The notes under the pieces: model-generated | The model's input: the letters and a program-made list of their open reading frames with translations, nothing else | What the model was told of the DNA's origin: nothing | Databases searched by the model: none | Assembly (NCBI GenBank): GCA_028291845.1 | Contig: JAQGNM010000425.1 | Coordinates: 1 to 10,291, forward strand | DNA length: 10,291 bases | Reading direction: 5' to 3' | Source of the DNA: Massilia sp. | GTDB lineage: Bacteria; Pseudomonadota; Gammaproteobacteria; Burkholderiales; Burkholderiaceae_D | Program-made: the position numbers and the translations under genes | Shown here: one piece after another, positions 1 to 6,121 of the stretch | Numbering within the stretch: position 1 is the first letter of the stretch | How the letters are laid out: each line of letters opens with the position of its first letter

Positions 1-2
1 AG

Positions 3-179
3 CGCGAACTGACCAAACATTTTTTCCTGCACGAAAACGATAAGCTGCTGATCACCTTCTCGGCCGGCGACGCCTTGCGCATTCCCAACGAAACCCAGGA
101 AGCGCTGATCGGGCGGGCGGACAAGGCGATGTATGCGGCCAAGAAGGCGGGCAAGAACCGGGTGGTGGTGGCGGAGTAA
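3..179 (+). CDS. GGDEF-domain diguanylate cyclase, C-terminal end (partial)
   Basis: This is the last 58 residues of a protein whose start lies left of the window. The visible part matches the end of a GGDEF domain. It has the strand LLITFSAGDA, where most family members read SAGVA, then the helix GRADKAMYAAKKAGKNRVVV (residues 38-57 of the visible part), which is the hallmark C-terminal signature of GGDEF proteins. GGDEF domains make cyclic-di-GMP from two GTP. The catalytic GG(D/E)EF motif and any sensor or EAL domain are outside the window, so activity cannot be judged. The frame is open from base 3 and ends with TAA at 177-179. A cyclic-di-GMP enzyme near a flagellar cluster that also encodes a PilZ brake is suggestive, but the intervening hydrolase gene and repeat make shared transcription unlikely. 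Confidence 0.85.
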   Translation, partial: RELTKHFFLHENDKLLITFSAGDALRIPNETQEALIGRADKAMYAAKKAGKNRVVVAE

Positions 180-191
180 TGTTGGCGGGGT

Positions 192-296
192 CAGCAGTGG
201 GACTGGCACCGATAGGCGCCTGTCCCAATTCTGATCTGCAGCACCGCTTCAAATCCGACATGGGACAGGCACCTTCGGCGCCAGTCCCCCTTCTGC
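192..296. repeat. Nested palindromic intergenic repeat, copy A
   Basis: The outer arm GGGACTGGC (199-207) is the exact reverse complement of GCCAGTCCC (280-288). The inner arm GCCTGTCCCA (218-227) is the exact reverse complement of TGGGACAGGC (261-270). The whole can fold into one long stem with a central loop at 228-260. Each arm can also fold on itself, because GGGACTGGC nearly complements the adjacent GCCTGTCCC. CAGCAG flanks the left end and CTGC the right end. The same arm sequences recur in copies B and C about 8.3 kb away, with a diverged central loop. There is no coding potential or transposase. It resembles a REP/BIME-like element or a small non-autonomous mobile element. Confidence 0.85.
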
Positions 297-297
297 A

Positions 298-303
298 TAT
301 AAT
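298..303 (+). promoter_or_regulatory. Probable -10 box for the FAA hydrolase gene
   Basis: TATAAT is a perfect sigma-70 -10 hexamer, placed 30 bases before the ATG at 334. No good TTGACA-like -35 is found 16-18 bases upstream; that position falls in the right arm of repeat copy A (about 274-281). Transcription would start near 310 and give a leader of about 24 bases. Confidence 0.5.
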
Positions 304-333
304 AAGGGCGAGCCAACCACCCCGAGCGCCGCC

Positions 334-1032
334 ATGACCGCCTACATCTTCCCACCCCCCGCCACCCCCGCGCTGGCGATCGCCCACTCCGATCAACGCT
401 TCCCCATCCGCCGCGTCATCTGCGTCGGCCGCAACTACGCTTCCCACGCGCGCGAAATGGGCAGCGATCCCGACCGTGAGCCGCCATTTTTCTTCATGAA
501 GCCGGCCGATGCCGTGGTGGCGGCCGCCGGCGTGCTGCCGTATCCCGGCGCCACCAATGAGCTGCACTACGAAGTCGAACTGGTGGTGGCTTTAAAAGAT
601 GGCGGCGAGAACATCGCAGTGGAAAACGCCCTCGACCTGGTGTGGGGCTACGGCGTCGGCCTCGACCTGACCCGCCGCGACCTGCAGGCGCAAGCCAAGG
701 AAACCCGCCGGCCGTGGGATTTCTCCAAGGGTTTTGACAACTCGGCGCCGTGCAGCCCCTTGGCGCCGGCCAGCGCCATCGGCCACCCCGATCAGGCCCG
801 CATCTTCCTCGAAGTAAACGGCAAGGTCGTCCAGGACGGCAGCTTGAACGAGCTGATCTGGCCGATCGCCGACATCCTGGCCCACATTTCCCGCTTCATG
901 GCCCTGCAGCCGGGCGACCTGATTTTCTCCGGTACGCCGTCCGGTGTCGGCGCGCTCGAGCCGGGCGACCAGGTGCATGGCGAGGTTGTCGGAGTCGCAT
1001 CGTTCGACCTGACGGTCGGCCCGAAGCCCTGA
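334..1032 (+). CDS. Fumarylacetoacetate hydrolase (FAH) family protein, YcgM/FAHD1-like
   Basis: A 232-residue single-domain FAH-fold protein, about the size of E. coli YcgM and human FAHD1. Members cleave C-C bonds in acylpyruvates or decarboxylate oxaloacetate, using a divalent metal in the cytoplasm. The N-terminal signature VICVGRNYASHAREMG lies at residues 28-43 and FFMKP at 53-57. The metal ligands appear to be E80 and E82 in HYEVELVV, and D111 in GYGVGLDLTRRD (106-116). The stretch PWDFSKGFDNSAP (127-139) and the C-terminal FSGTPSGVG (198-206) are also typical. No key residue is missing. The exact substrate cannot be read from sequence; fumarylpyruvate, acylpyruvate or oxaloacetate are all possible. 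The ATG at 334 is the first start in frame after the -10 box, but it lacks a clear Shine-Dalgarno sequence. It is probably monocistronic and unrelated to the flagellar genes. Confidence 0.9.
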   Translation: MTAYIFPPPATPALAIAHSDQRFPIRRVICVGRNYASHAREMGSDPDREPPFFFMKPADAVVAAAGVLPYPGATNELHYEVELVVALKDGGENIAVENALDLVWGYGVGLDLTRRDLQAQAKETRRPWDFSKGFDNSAPCSPLAPASAIGHPDQARIFLEVNGKVVQDGSLNELIWPIADILAHISRFMALQPGDLIFSGTPSGVGALEPGDQVHGEVVGVASFDLTVGPKP

Positions 1033-1202
1033 ACAGACCCGGTTTACCTCCTCCGCACCCCGCTTTACCGGGGCTGCAGCTTGTGTAACATCGCGCTGCC
1101 GCCCATCCCCGCCCCCGCGTGGCAGCGATTATCATAAAAATTTGACAATCAATCCCGTCTCCGAAGCCCCTCTCGAGACCCAAAATAAAATTATTTTTAC
1201 CC

Positions 1203-1229
1203 TAAAGATCGGATCAACGCGGTCGTTTA
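1203..1229 (+). promoter_or_regulatory. Sigma-28 (FliA) promoter candidate 1 for fliC
   Basis: TAAA (1203-1206), 15 bases, then GTCGTTTA (1222-1229). The spacing equals the consensus TAAA-N15-GCCGATAA, with five of eight -10 positions matching. It sits just after the AT-rich island. Use of this site would give a leader of about 180 bases that contains all the inverted repeats. Confidence 0.35.
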
Positions 1230-1288
1230 AGCGCGCCGCATTCGAGAACTGAAGGGTAACTCACTGATTTTATGTTCGAATTTTGCTC

Positions 1289-1315
1289 TAAAGAATCAGA
1301 AGCGAACTCCGTTAC
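1289..1315 (+). promoter_or_regulatory. Sigma-28 (FliA) promoter candidate 2 for fliC
   Basis: TAAA (1289-1292), 15 bases, then TCCGTTAC (1308-1315), which carries CCG and TA of the GCCGATAA consensus (five of eight). The leader would be about 93 bases. The -10 half lies inside the inverted repeat GAATCAG/CTGATTC (1293-1322), so that palindrome may be an operator or just chance. Slightly preferred over candidate 1 because the CCG core is intact. Confidence 0.4.
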
Positions 1316-1414
1316 CTGATTCAACCACGGTGTGATTGCTTCAGAAAATCGAAGCAGACCAAGGTAAGCAGCGGCACGTAGCCCACCCCGTATTACCAGT
1401 TTTGGAGAATTACC

Positions 1415-3232
1415 ATGGCATCGATGATCAACACCAACATTTCCTCGCTCAACGCACAACGTAACCTGACCACCTCCCAATCGGGTCTGGCAACGTCGTT
1501 GCAGCGTCTGTCGACCGGCCTGCGCATCAACAGCGCCAAAGACGACGCAGCAGGTATGTCGATCTCCAGCCGCATGACTTCGCAGATCAACGGCATGAAC
1601 GTGGCAGCACGTAACGCCAATGACGGCATCTCGCTGGCGCAAACCGCTGAAGGCGGCTTGAACTCGGCAACCGATCTGTTGCAGCGTATGCGTGACCTGG
1701 CCGTGCAGTCGGCCAACGGCTCGAACTCGGACACCGACCGCGCGTCGATCCAGTCGGAAGTCGGCCAGCTCAAGGACGAAATCGACCGCGTCGCAAAATC
1801 GACCAGCTTCAACGGCCTGAACCTGCTGGACGGTTCGTTCACCGCGCAAAGCTTCCAGGTCGGCGCCAACGCCACCTCGAACGACCGCATCCAGATCGAC
1901 AAGATCGCCAACCTGACCACCGCCGCTCTCGGCACCGGTCTGTCGGGCGCCTCGTCGCTGACTTCGGGCAATGTCTCGGGTGGTTTGACCGCCGGCGATC
2001 TGACCCTGAACGGCACGCAAGTGGGTGCTTCGGCAGCCGGCGGCCAAGCTGGCCAGACCTCGGGTTCGGCTTACGCTGTTGCACAAGCCATCAACGCAGT
2101 GGCCGGCCAGTCCGGCGTCACCGCAACGGCCAACGCCACCGTCGCCAACTCGATCAAGACCACCGCCACTGCCCCGAACGCAGCTGCCGACGTCGCCGCC
2201 AACACCTTCAGCATCAACGGTGTGGCCATCGGCGCCATCTCGGCTGGTGTTGTCGCCAACTTGACCGCCAACCCACCAGTTGCCGGTGGCCCATCGGCTG
2301 TGATCGCCCAGGGCGCCAACACCGCCGAAGCCATCAACAAGGTCTCGGATCAAACCGGCGTTCGTGCTACCGTCGATGACACCGGCAAGGTCATGCTGCA
2401 ATCGTTGAAAGGTGACAACATCACCGTCAAGATGATCGATCCTGCTGCTGACACCGCCGCTATGACCGCCGTCACCAACAACACCGGTCTGACCGCTTCC
2501 GTCGCCGGCACCGTCACCACTGCCACCGCTCCGACCGTCGGCGCCTATGCAGCTGGCGCCTTCAAGATCAACGGTGTCGACGTCGGCGCCATAGCTACCA
2601 GCGGCACCGCACAAGGCCAGGGCGCCAATGCAGCAGCGGCAATCAACCTGTTGTCGGGCAAAACGGGCGTCACCGCGACCGCCAACTCGATCACCGGCGC
2701 TGTGTCGCTGACCGCTGCCGATGGCCGCGATATCAACATCCAGAACGGCACCGGCACCTCGGCAAGTGCCATCGGCATCACCGCCACTGTAGCGACCAGC
2801 ACGGTCACCCTGTCGAGCTCGAACGCCAACGGTATTGTGGTTGGTGGTAAAGCCGACAAGAACGCCGGTCTGAAAGCGTATGAAGGTTTGAAGGCAGCCG
2901 ACACCAAGTCGACCAACTCGGTCAGCACGGTCGACGTCAGCACCGCTTCCGGCGCACAAGCTGCATTGAGCACCATCGATGCCGCCCTGAGCTCGGTCAA
3001 CTCGTCGAAAGCTGCTCTGGGTGCTTACCAGAACCGTTTCAGCGCCGTTGTGTCGAACTTGCAAGCCACGTCGGAAAACTTGTCGGCTTCCCGTAGCCGT
3101 ATTCAAGACGCCGACTTCGCTTCGGAAACTGCCAGCCTGACCCGCGGCCAGATTCTGCAGCAGGCAGGTACCGCGATGCTGGCCCAGGCCAACTCGCTGC
3201 CGAACGGCGTGTTGTCTCTGCTGCGCGGTTAA
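1415..3232 (+). CDS. fliC: Flagellin, filament subunit with three Flagellin_IN repeats
   Basis: A 605-residue flagellin, longer than the roughly 500 of E. coli FliC. The conserved N-terminal D0/D1 region (1 to about 165) begins MASMINTNISSLNAQRNL and includes LQRMRDLAVQSANG (89-102), the region that TLR5 recognises in related flagellins. The C-terminal D1/D0 region (about 508-605) includes ENLSASRSRIQDADFASETA (554-573) and ends SLLRG. The variable middle (about 190-445) holds three diverged copies of a module of the form xLxINGVxVGAI...AINxxSGxTGVxAT, at about 194-240, 262-336 and 380-442, as in the Flagellin_IN family. The protein is exported unfolded through the flagellar type III system and polymerises under the FliD cap. 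The ATG at 1415 follows TTGGAGAA at good spacing and gives the canonical N-terminus. A strong terminator follows the stop. Confidence 0.97.
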   Translation: MASMINTNISSLNAQRNLTTSQSGLATSLQRLSTGLRINSAKDDAAGMSISSRMTSQINGMNVAARNANDGISLAQTAEGGLNSATDLLQRMRDLAVQSANGSNSDTDRASIQSEVGQLKDEIDRVAKSTSFNGLNLLDGSFTAQSFQVGANATSNDRIQIDKIANLTTAALGTGLSGASSLTSGNVSGGLTAGDLTLNGTQVGASAAGGQAGQTSGSAYAVAQAINAVAGQSGVTATANATVANSIKTTATAPNAAADVAANTFSINGVAIGAISAGVVANLTANPPVAGGPSAVIAQGANTAEAINKVSDQTGVRATVDDTGKVMLQSLKGDNITVKMIDPAADTAAMTAVTNNTGLTASVAGTVTTATAPTVGAYAAGAFKINGVDVGAIATSGTAQGQGANAAAAINLLSGKTGVTATANSITGAVSLTAADGRDINIQNGTGTSASAIGITATVATSTVTLSSSNANGIVVGGKADKNAGLKAYEGLKAADTKSTNSVSTVDVSTASGAQAALSTIDAALSSVNSSKAALGAYQNRFSAVVSNLQATSENLSASRSRIQDADFASETASLTRGQILQQAGTAMLAQANSLPNGVLSLLRG

Positions 3233-3261
3233 TTCCCCGCTCCGGCATGCTGTAGCAAGCG

Positions 3262-3293
3262 ACCCTGCCGGTTCAAGCCGGCAGGGTTTTTTT
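3262..3293 (+). terminator. Rho-independent terminator after fliC
   Basis: A perfect 10-bp stem, ACCCTGCCGG (3262-3271) with CCGGCAGGGT (3278-3287), closes a six-base loop (TTCAAG) and is followed directly by a run of seven T (3287-3293). It starts 30 bases after the fliC stop. flaG begins only 34 bases later. Confidence 0.95.
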
Positions 3294-3327
3294 GCCTTTC
3301 TGAGGCAGAACTATTTAGGAGTTGTTC

Positions 3328-3720
3328 ATGGATATCCGTTCCGTCTCCAGTTCGCCGCCCGCGGCGCCAGCAGAGCGCGATCCGACCGCCGTGCGCGCGC
3401 CGATGGCGGCAGCGCCGGTCAAGGCCAGCGCAAGCGCCGCCCCGGTTGCCGCCGCTGCCACTGCCGCCGGCGTCACCGCCGTGCGTGCGCCTGGTGCCCC
3501 CGACCCGCTCGACGAAGCCGTCAGCAAGATCAACAAGTCGCTGCAAAGCGCCGGCCAGGGCGTCGAATTTTCCGTCGACGACGACAGCAAGCGCCTGGTG
3601 GTCAAGGTGATCGACCAGGAAACGCGCGAAGTGCTGCGCCAGATGCCATCGGTGGAAGCGCTGGAAATCGCCAAGGCGCTCGACCGCGCCAAGGGCATGC
3701 TGATCAAGCAGGAAGCGTAA
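3328..3720 (+). CDS. flaG: FlaG family flagellar protein
   Basis: A 130-residue protein. The C-terminal half is a typical FlaG domain: VEFSVDDDSKRLVVKVIDQE (residues 79-98), then REVLRQMPSVEALEIAKALD (100-119). The first 60 residues are Ala/Pro-rich, low in complexity and probably disordered. FlaG proteins affect filament length or stability in several bacteria; the mechanism is not well defined, and position between fliC and fliD is common. The ATG at 3328 follows TTAGGAG (3315-3321) with six bases between, a good ribosome site. A TTG at 3322 in the same frame abuts the AGGAG and is too close to serve as start. No promoter fits between the fliC terminator and the gene, so it may depend on readthrough from fliC. 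Confidence 0.92.
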   Translation: MDIRSVSSSPPAAPAERDPTAVRAPMAAAPVKASASAAPVAAAATAAGVTAVRAPGAPDPLDEAVSKINKSLQSAGQGVEFSVDDDSKRLVVKVIDQETREVLRQMPSVEALEIAKALDRAKGMLIKQEA

Positions 3721-3786
3721 GCGCGCCATCGGTCCGGCAGCACTCCGAATGTGAAATAAGCGGTAATTGCCCTTCTGTAGGGCGGT

Positions 3787-3813
3787 TTGACGGCCTTCGG
3801 GCCACGGTATAGT
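3787..3813 (+). promoter_or_regulatory. Possible sigma-70-type promoter for fliD
   Basis: TTGACG (3787-3792) and TATAGT (3808-3813) are each close to consensus, but the spacer is 15 bases, shorter than optimal. The spacer carries GGCC-TTCG-GGCC (3792-3803), a short stem with a stable tetraloop if transcribed. A second small stem (GCCC 3769-3772, GGGC 3780-3783) lies just upstream. No good sigma-28 match was found in this 116-base gap. Confidence 0.4.
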
Positions 3814-3836
3814 GCGACTTCGTTGGAGAAAACAAT

Positions 3837-5243
3837 ATGGCAGCAATTACCTCAGCAGGCGTCGGTTCCGGTCTGCCAGTCGAAAGCCTGGTCAGCCAGT
3901 TGATGGCCGTCGAGCGCGCGCCTATCAACGCCATCGACACCAAGCAGGCGGCCATCACCGCCAAGCTGACCGCCTTCGGCACCATGAAGAGCGCGCTGGC
4001 CACCCTGCAGACGGCTGCCCGCGCCCTGGCCACGCCGGCGCTGGTGTCGCCGATCAAAACCTCGCTGTCCGATCCCGCCGTCATGACCGCCACCGCGGCC
4101 GGCGGCACCGCTGCCGGCAACTACGCCATCGAAGTGAAAAGCCTGGCGCAGCCGCAAAAGCTGAAAACCAGCGTGCCCTACCAGCAAACCAGCGACATCG
4201 TCGGCACTGGCGACATCAAGATCGATTTCGGCACCTACGACGCCGACAATGTCTTCACCGCGGTTCCCGCCGACAGCACCAAGACCATCACCATCGATGC
4301 GGCCCACAACACCCTGGCCGGCATCAAGGACGCCATCAACGCCTCCAACTCGGGCGTCACCGCCAGCATCATCAACGACGGCAGCGGCAATTATCTGTCG
4401 CTGGCCTCGACCAATACCGGCGCCAAGTACGCCATGAAGATCAGCGCCGACCCGGCGCTCGGCGCGCTGAACTACGACGGCAGCGACACCAGCAACATGA
4501 CGCAATCGGTGCCGGCCAAGGACGCCGTGATCGTGGTCGACAACGTCACCATCACCAAGCCGTCCAATACCATCACCGACGCCATCGAAGGGGTCACCCT
4601 GACCTTGACGAAACCGACCGCGGCGGGCACGACCACCAATTTGACGCTGTCGAAAGACACCTCGACCGTCAAGGCGAATATCGAAGCGTTCGTGAAGGCG
4701 TATAACGACGCCAGCAAGTCGATGGCCGACCTGACCGCCTACGACGTCAACACCGGCAAGGGCGCCGTGCTCAACGGCGACGGCACCGTGCGCACCATCC
4801 AGACCCAGTTGCGCGCCCTGATGGGCAGCGCGGTGGCCGGCGCCGCCGCCGGTGGCGCCACCTTGCCCGACATCGGCATCACCACCCAGCGCGACGGCAG
4901 CATTGCGATCGATTCGACCAAGCTGGACAAGGCGCTTGCCGATCCCAACAAGAATTTCGTCGCCCTGTTTGCCACCAGCAACGGCAACCGCGGTTTCGGC
5001 GCGCAGATGGACGTCACCCTGGGCCGTATCCTGAGCCCGGTCGGCACCCTGCCGTCGCACACCAACAGTTTCAACAGCAGCATCAAGGACCTGGAAAAGC
5101 AGCGCACCACGCTCACCGCCCGCCTGGCCGACACCGAAAAGCGCTATCGCGCCCAGTTCAGCGCGCTCGACAAGGCGATGGCCAGCATGACCACCACCAG
5201 CAGCTATTTGACCCAGCAACTTGCTGCCATCGCAAATAATTAA
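3837..5243 (+). CDS. fliD: Flagellar filament cap protein (hook-associated protein 2)
   Basis: A 468-residue FliD, normal for the family. The N-terminal domain shows SAGVGSGLPVESLVSQLMAV (6-25) and the first coiled-coil segment follows to about 65. A Flagellin_IN-like module lies at about 148-195 (ITIDAAHNTLAGIKDAINAS, then GVTASIIN and YLSLAS). The FliD C-domain begins near 230 and includes NTITDAIEGVTLTLTKPTAA (244-263). A heptad-like helical segment (412-446) precedes the end. FliD forms the cap at the filament tip and inserts arriving flagellin. The ATG at 3837 follows TTGGAGAA (3823-3830), the same ribosome-site sequence used by fliC. It is the first gene of a compact unit: fliS begins 19 bases after its stop. 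Confidence 0.96.
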   Translation: MAAITSAGVGSGLPVESLVSQLMAVERAPINAIDTKQAAITAKLTAFGTMKSALATLQTAARALATPALVSPIKTSLSDPAVMTATAAGGTAAGNYAIEVKSLAQPQKLKTSVPYQQTSDIVGTGDIKIDFGTYDADNVFTAVPADSTKTITIDAAHNTLAGIKDAINASNSGVTASIINDGSGNYLSLASTNTGAKYAMKISADPALGALNYDGSDTSNMTQSVPAKDAVIVVDNVTITKPSNTITDAIEGVTLTLTKPTAAGTTTNLTLSKDTSTVKANIEAFVKAYNDASKSMADLTAYDVNTGKGAVLNGDGTVRTIQTQLRALMGSAVAGAAAGGATLPDIGITTQRDGSIAIDSTKLDKALADPNKNFVALFATSNGNRGFGAQMDVTLGRILSPVGTLPSHTNSFNSSIKDLEKQRTTLTARLADTEKRYRAQFSALDKAMASMTTTSSYLTQQLAAIANN

Positions 5244-5262
5244 TTTCTAGAGGATATTTGAC

Positions 5263-5772
5263 ATGTTTGGATCGCAGCGCAGCGGCGCCAATGCTTATGC
5301 CAAGGTGGGAGTCGAGACAGGCGTGCTGGCCGCCAGCCCCCATAAACTGATCGCCATGCTGTTCGACGGCGCCCTGGTGGCCTTGTCGACCGCGCTGGTG
5401 CACATGAAATCGGGAAACATTGCCGGCAAAGGCCAGGCGATCTCGAAAGCCATCCGCATCATCGATGAAGGCTTGCGCGCCAGCCTGGACCGCGAAGCCG
5501 GCGGCGGCATCGCAGTCAGCCTCGACGCCCTGTACGAGTACATGAGCAGCCGCCTGTTGATGGGCAACCTGAAAAACGATGCGGCCATGCTGGAAGAAGT
5601 GCAGCGTTTGCTGACCGAACTGAAGCAGGCGTGGGACGGCATCGATCCGGCCGCCGCCGCCATCGGACAAAATGCCCCGGCGACGGCTGCCGCTGCCGTC
5701 GCCACCGCGTCGGCGTCCGCCATGGGCGCTTATGCCGCCGCCCCCCGTCAACCCAGCATGATCAAAGCGTAA
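5263..5772 (+). CDS. fliS: Flagellin export chaperone FliS with Ala-rich C-terminal tail
   Basis: A 169-residue protein. Residues 1 to about 128 are the helical FliS domain, with ANAYAKVGVETGVLAASPHK (9-28) followed by LIAMLFDGAL (29-38), and later YEYMSSRLLMGNLKNDAAML (91-110). FliS binds the C-terminal helices of FliC in the cytoplasm, prevents early polymerisation and delivers it to FlhA. Typical FliS proteins have about 125-150 residues; here about 40 extra residues at the C-terminus are low in complexity and rich in Ala, probably disordered. The ATG at 5263 follows AGAGGA (5249-5254). The gene is 19 bases after fliD and 10 before fliT. Confidence 0.94.
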   Translation: MFGSQRSGANAYAKVGVETGVLAASPHKLIAMLFDGALVALSTALVHMKSGNIAGKGQAISKAIRIIDEGLRASLDREAGGGIAVSLDALYEYMSSRLLMGNLKNDAAMLEEVQRLLTELKQAWDGIDPAAAAIGQNAPATAAAAVATASASAMGAYAAAPRQPSMIKA

Positions 5773-5782
5773 GGCAATCACC

Positions 5783-6112
5783 ATGATGACCGCGCAACAA
5801 GTAATGTCGACTTACCAGGCCATGGAAAGCCTGACCGCGCAGATGGTGGGCGCGGCCGAAGCGAGCGACTGGGACCAGCTGGCCGAACTCGAGCAACGCT
5901 GCGCCGCCCACGTGCAGACCCTGAAGAATCACGCCGCCGACCTGCCGATGAGCGGCGAGCACCGTGTCGCCAAGATCCAGATCATCCGCAAGCTGCTCGA
6001 TGACGACCGCAAGATCCGCGATCTGACCATGCCGTGGATGGCGCACCTGTCGGCGATGATCGGCAGCACCCGCTCGCAAAGCCGCCTGGTCAATACCTAC
6101 GGCGCGGTCTAA
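5783..6112 (+). CDS. fliT: Flagellar chaperone FliT
   Basis: A 109-residue, mostly helical protein in the usual fliT slot after fliS. It begins MMTAQQVMSTYQAMESLTAQ, continues with an amphipathic region DWDQLAELEQRC (29-40), and has IQIIRKLLDDDRKIRDLTMP (65-84) before a short tail SRLVNTYGAV. FliT family members bind the cap protein FliD for export and, in enteric bacteria, also bind the master regulator FlhDC to damp flagellar transcription; the second role is only a possibility here. The sequence is poorly conserved, so position carries much of the call. AAGG (5771-5774) precedes the ATG at 5783; the next codon is also ATG. fliK starts 9 bases after its stop in the same frame. Confidence 0.88.
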   Translation: MMTAQQVMSTYQAMESLTAQMVGAAEASDWDQLAELEQRCAAHVQTLKNHAADLPMSGEHRVAKIQIIRKLLDDDRKIRDLTMPWMAHLSAMIGSTRSQSRLVNTYGAV

Positions 6113-6121
6113 GCACCTCTC

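Larger units (their letters stand above)
1033..1414 (+). other. Long intergenic leader upstream of fliC
   Basis: This 382-base gap has no convincing gene. After a small GC hairpin (CCCCG 1058-1062 with CGGGG 1069-1073, no T-run), base composition becomes strikingly AT-rich at about 1127-1150 and 1181-1206, unlike the surrounding DNA. A lone TTGACA (1142-1147) has no matching -10. Two sigma-28-like elements follow at 1203 and 1289. Inverted repeats: GGTAAC (1255-1260) with GTTACC (1311-1316); GAATCAG (1293-1299) with CTGATTC (1316-1322); TGCTTC (1337-1342) with GAAGCA (1351-1356). The fliC ribosome binding site TTGGAGAA lies at 1402-1409. Confidence 0.7.

Noticed and set aside
1058..1073. Terminator for the hydrolase gene
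   Set aside because: The five-pair GC hairpin has no T-run after it, so an intrinsic terminator is not supported.
1142..1170. Sigma-70 promoter for fliC from the perfect TTGACA
   Set aside because: Bases at the -10 distance (about 1165-1170, AGCCCC) do not resemble TATAAT.
1214..3106. 630-codon open frame on the minus strand opposite fliC
   Set aside because: Low-complexity Gly/Asp/Arg-rich translation with no family signature, fully covered by fliC; a shadow caused by GC-rich codon use.
3322..3327. TTG as an earlier start for flaG
   Set aside because: It directly abuts the AGGAG ribosome site; the ATG at 3328 has proper spacing.
3852..5219. 455-codon minus-strand frame opposite fliD
   Set aside because: Composition is Gly/Val/His/Arg-rich and featureless, and the plus strand encodes a clear FliD.
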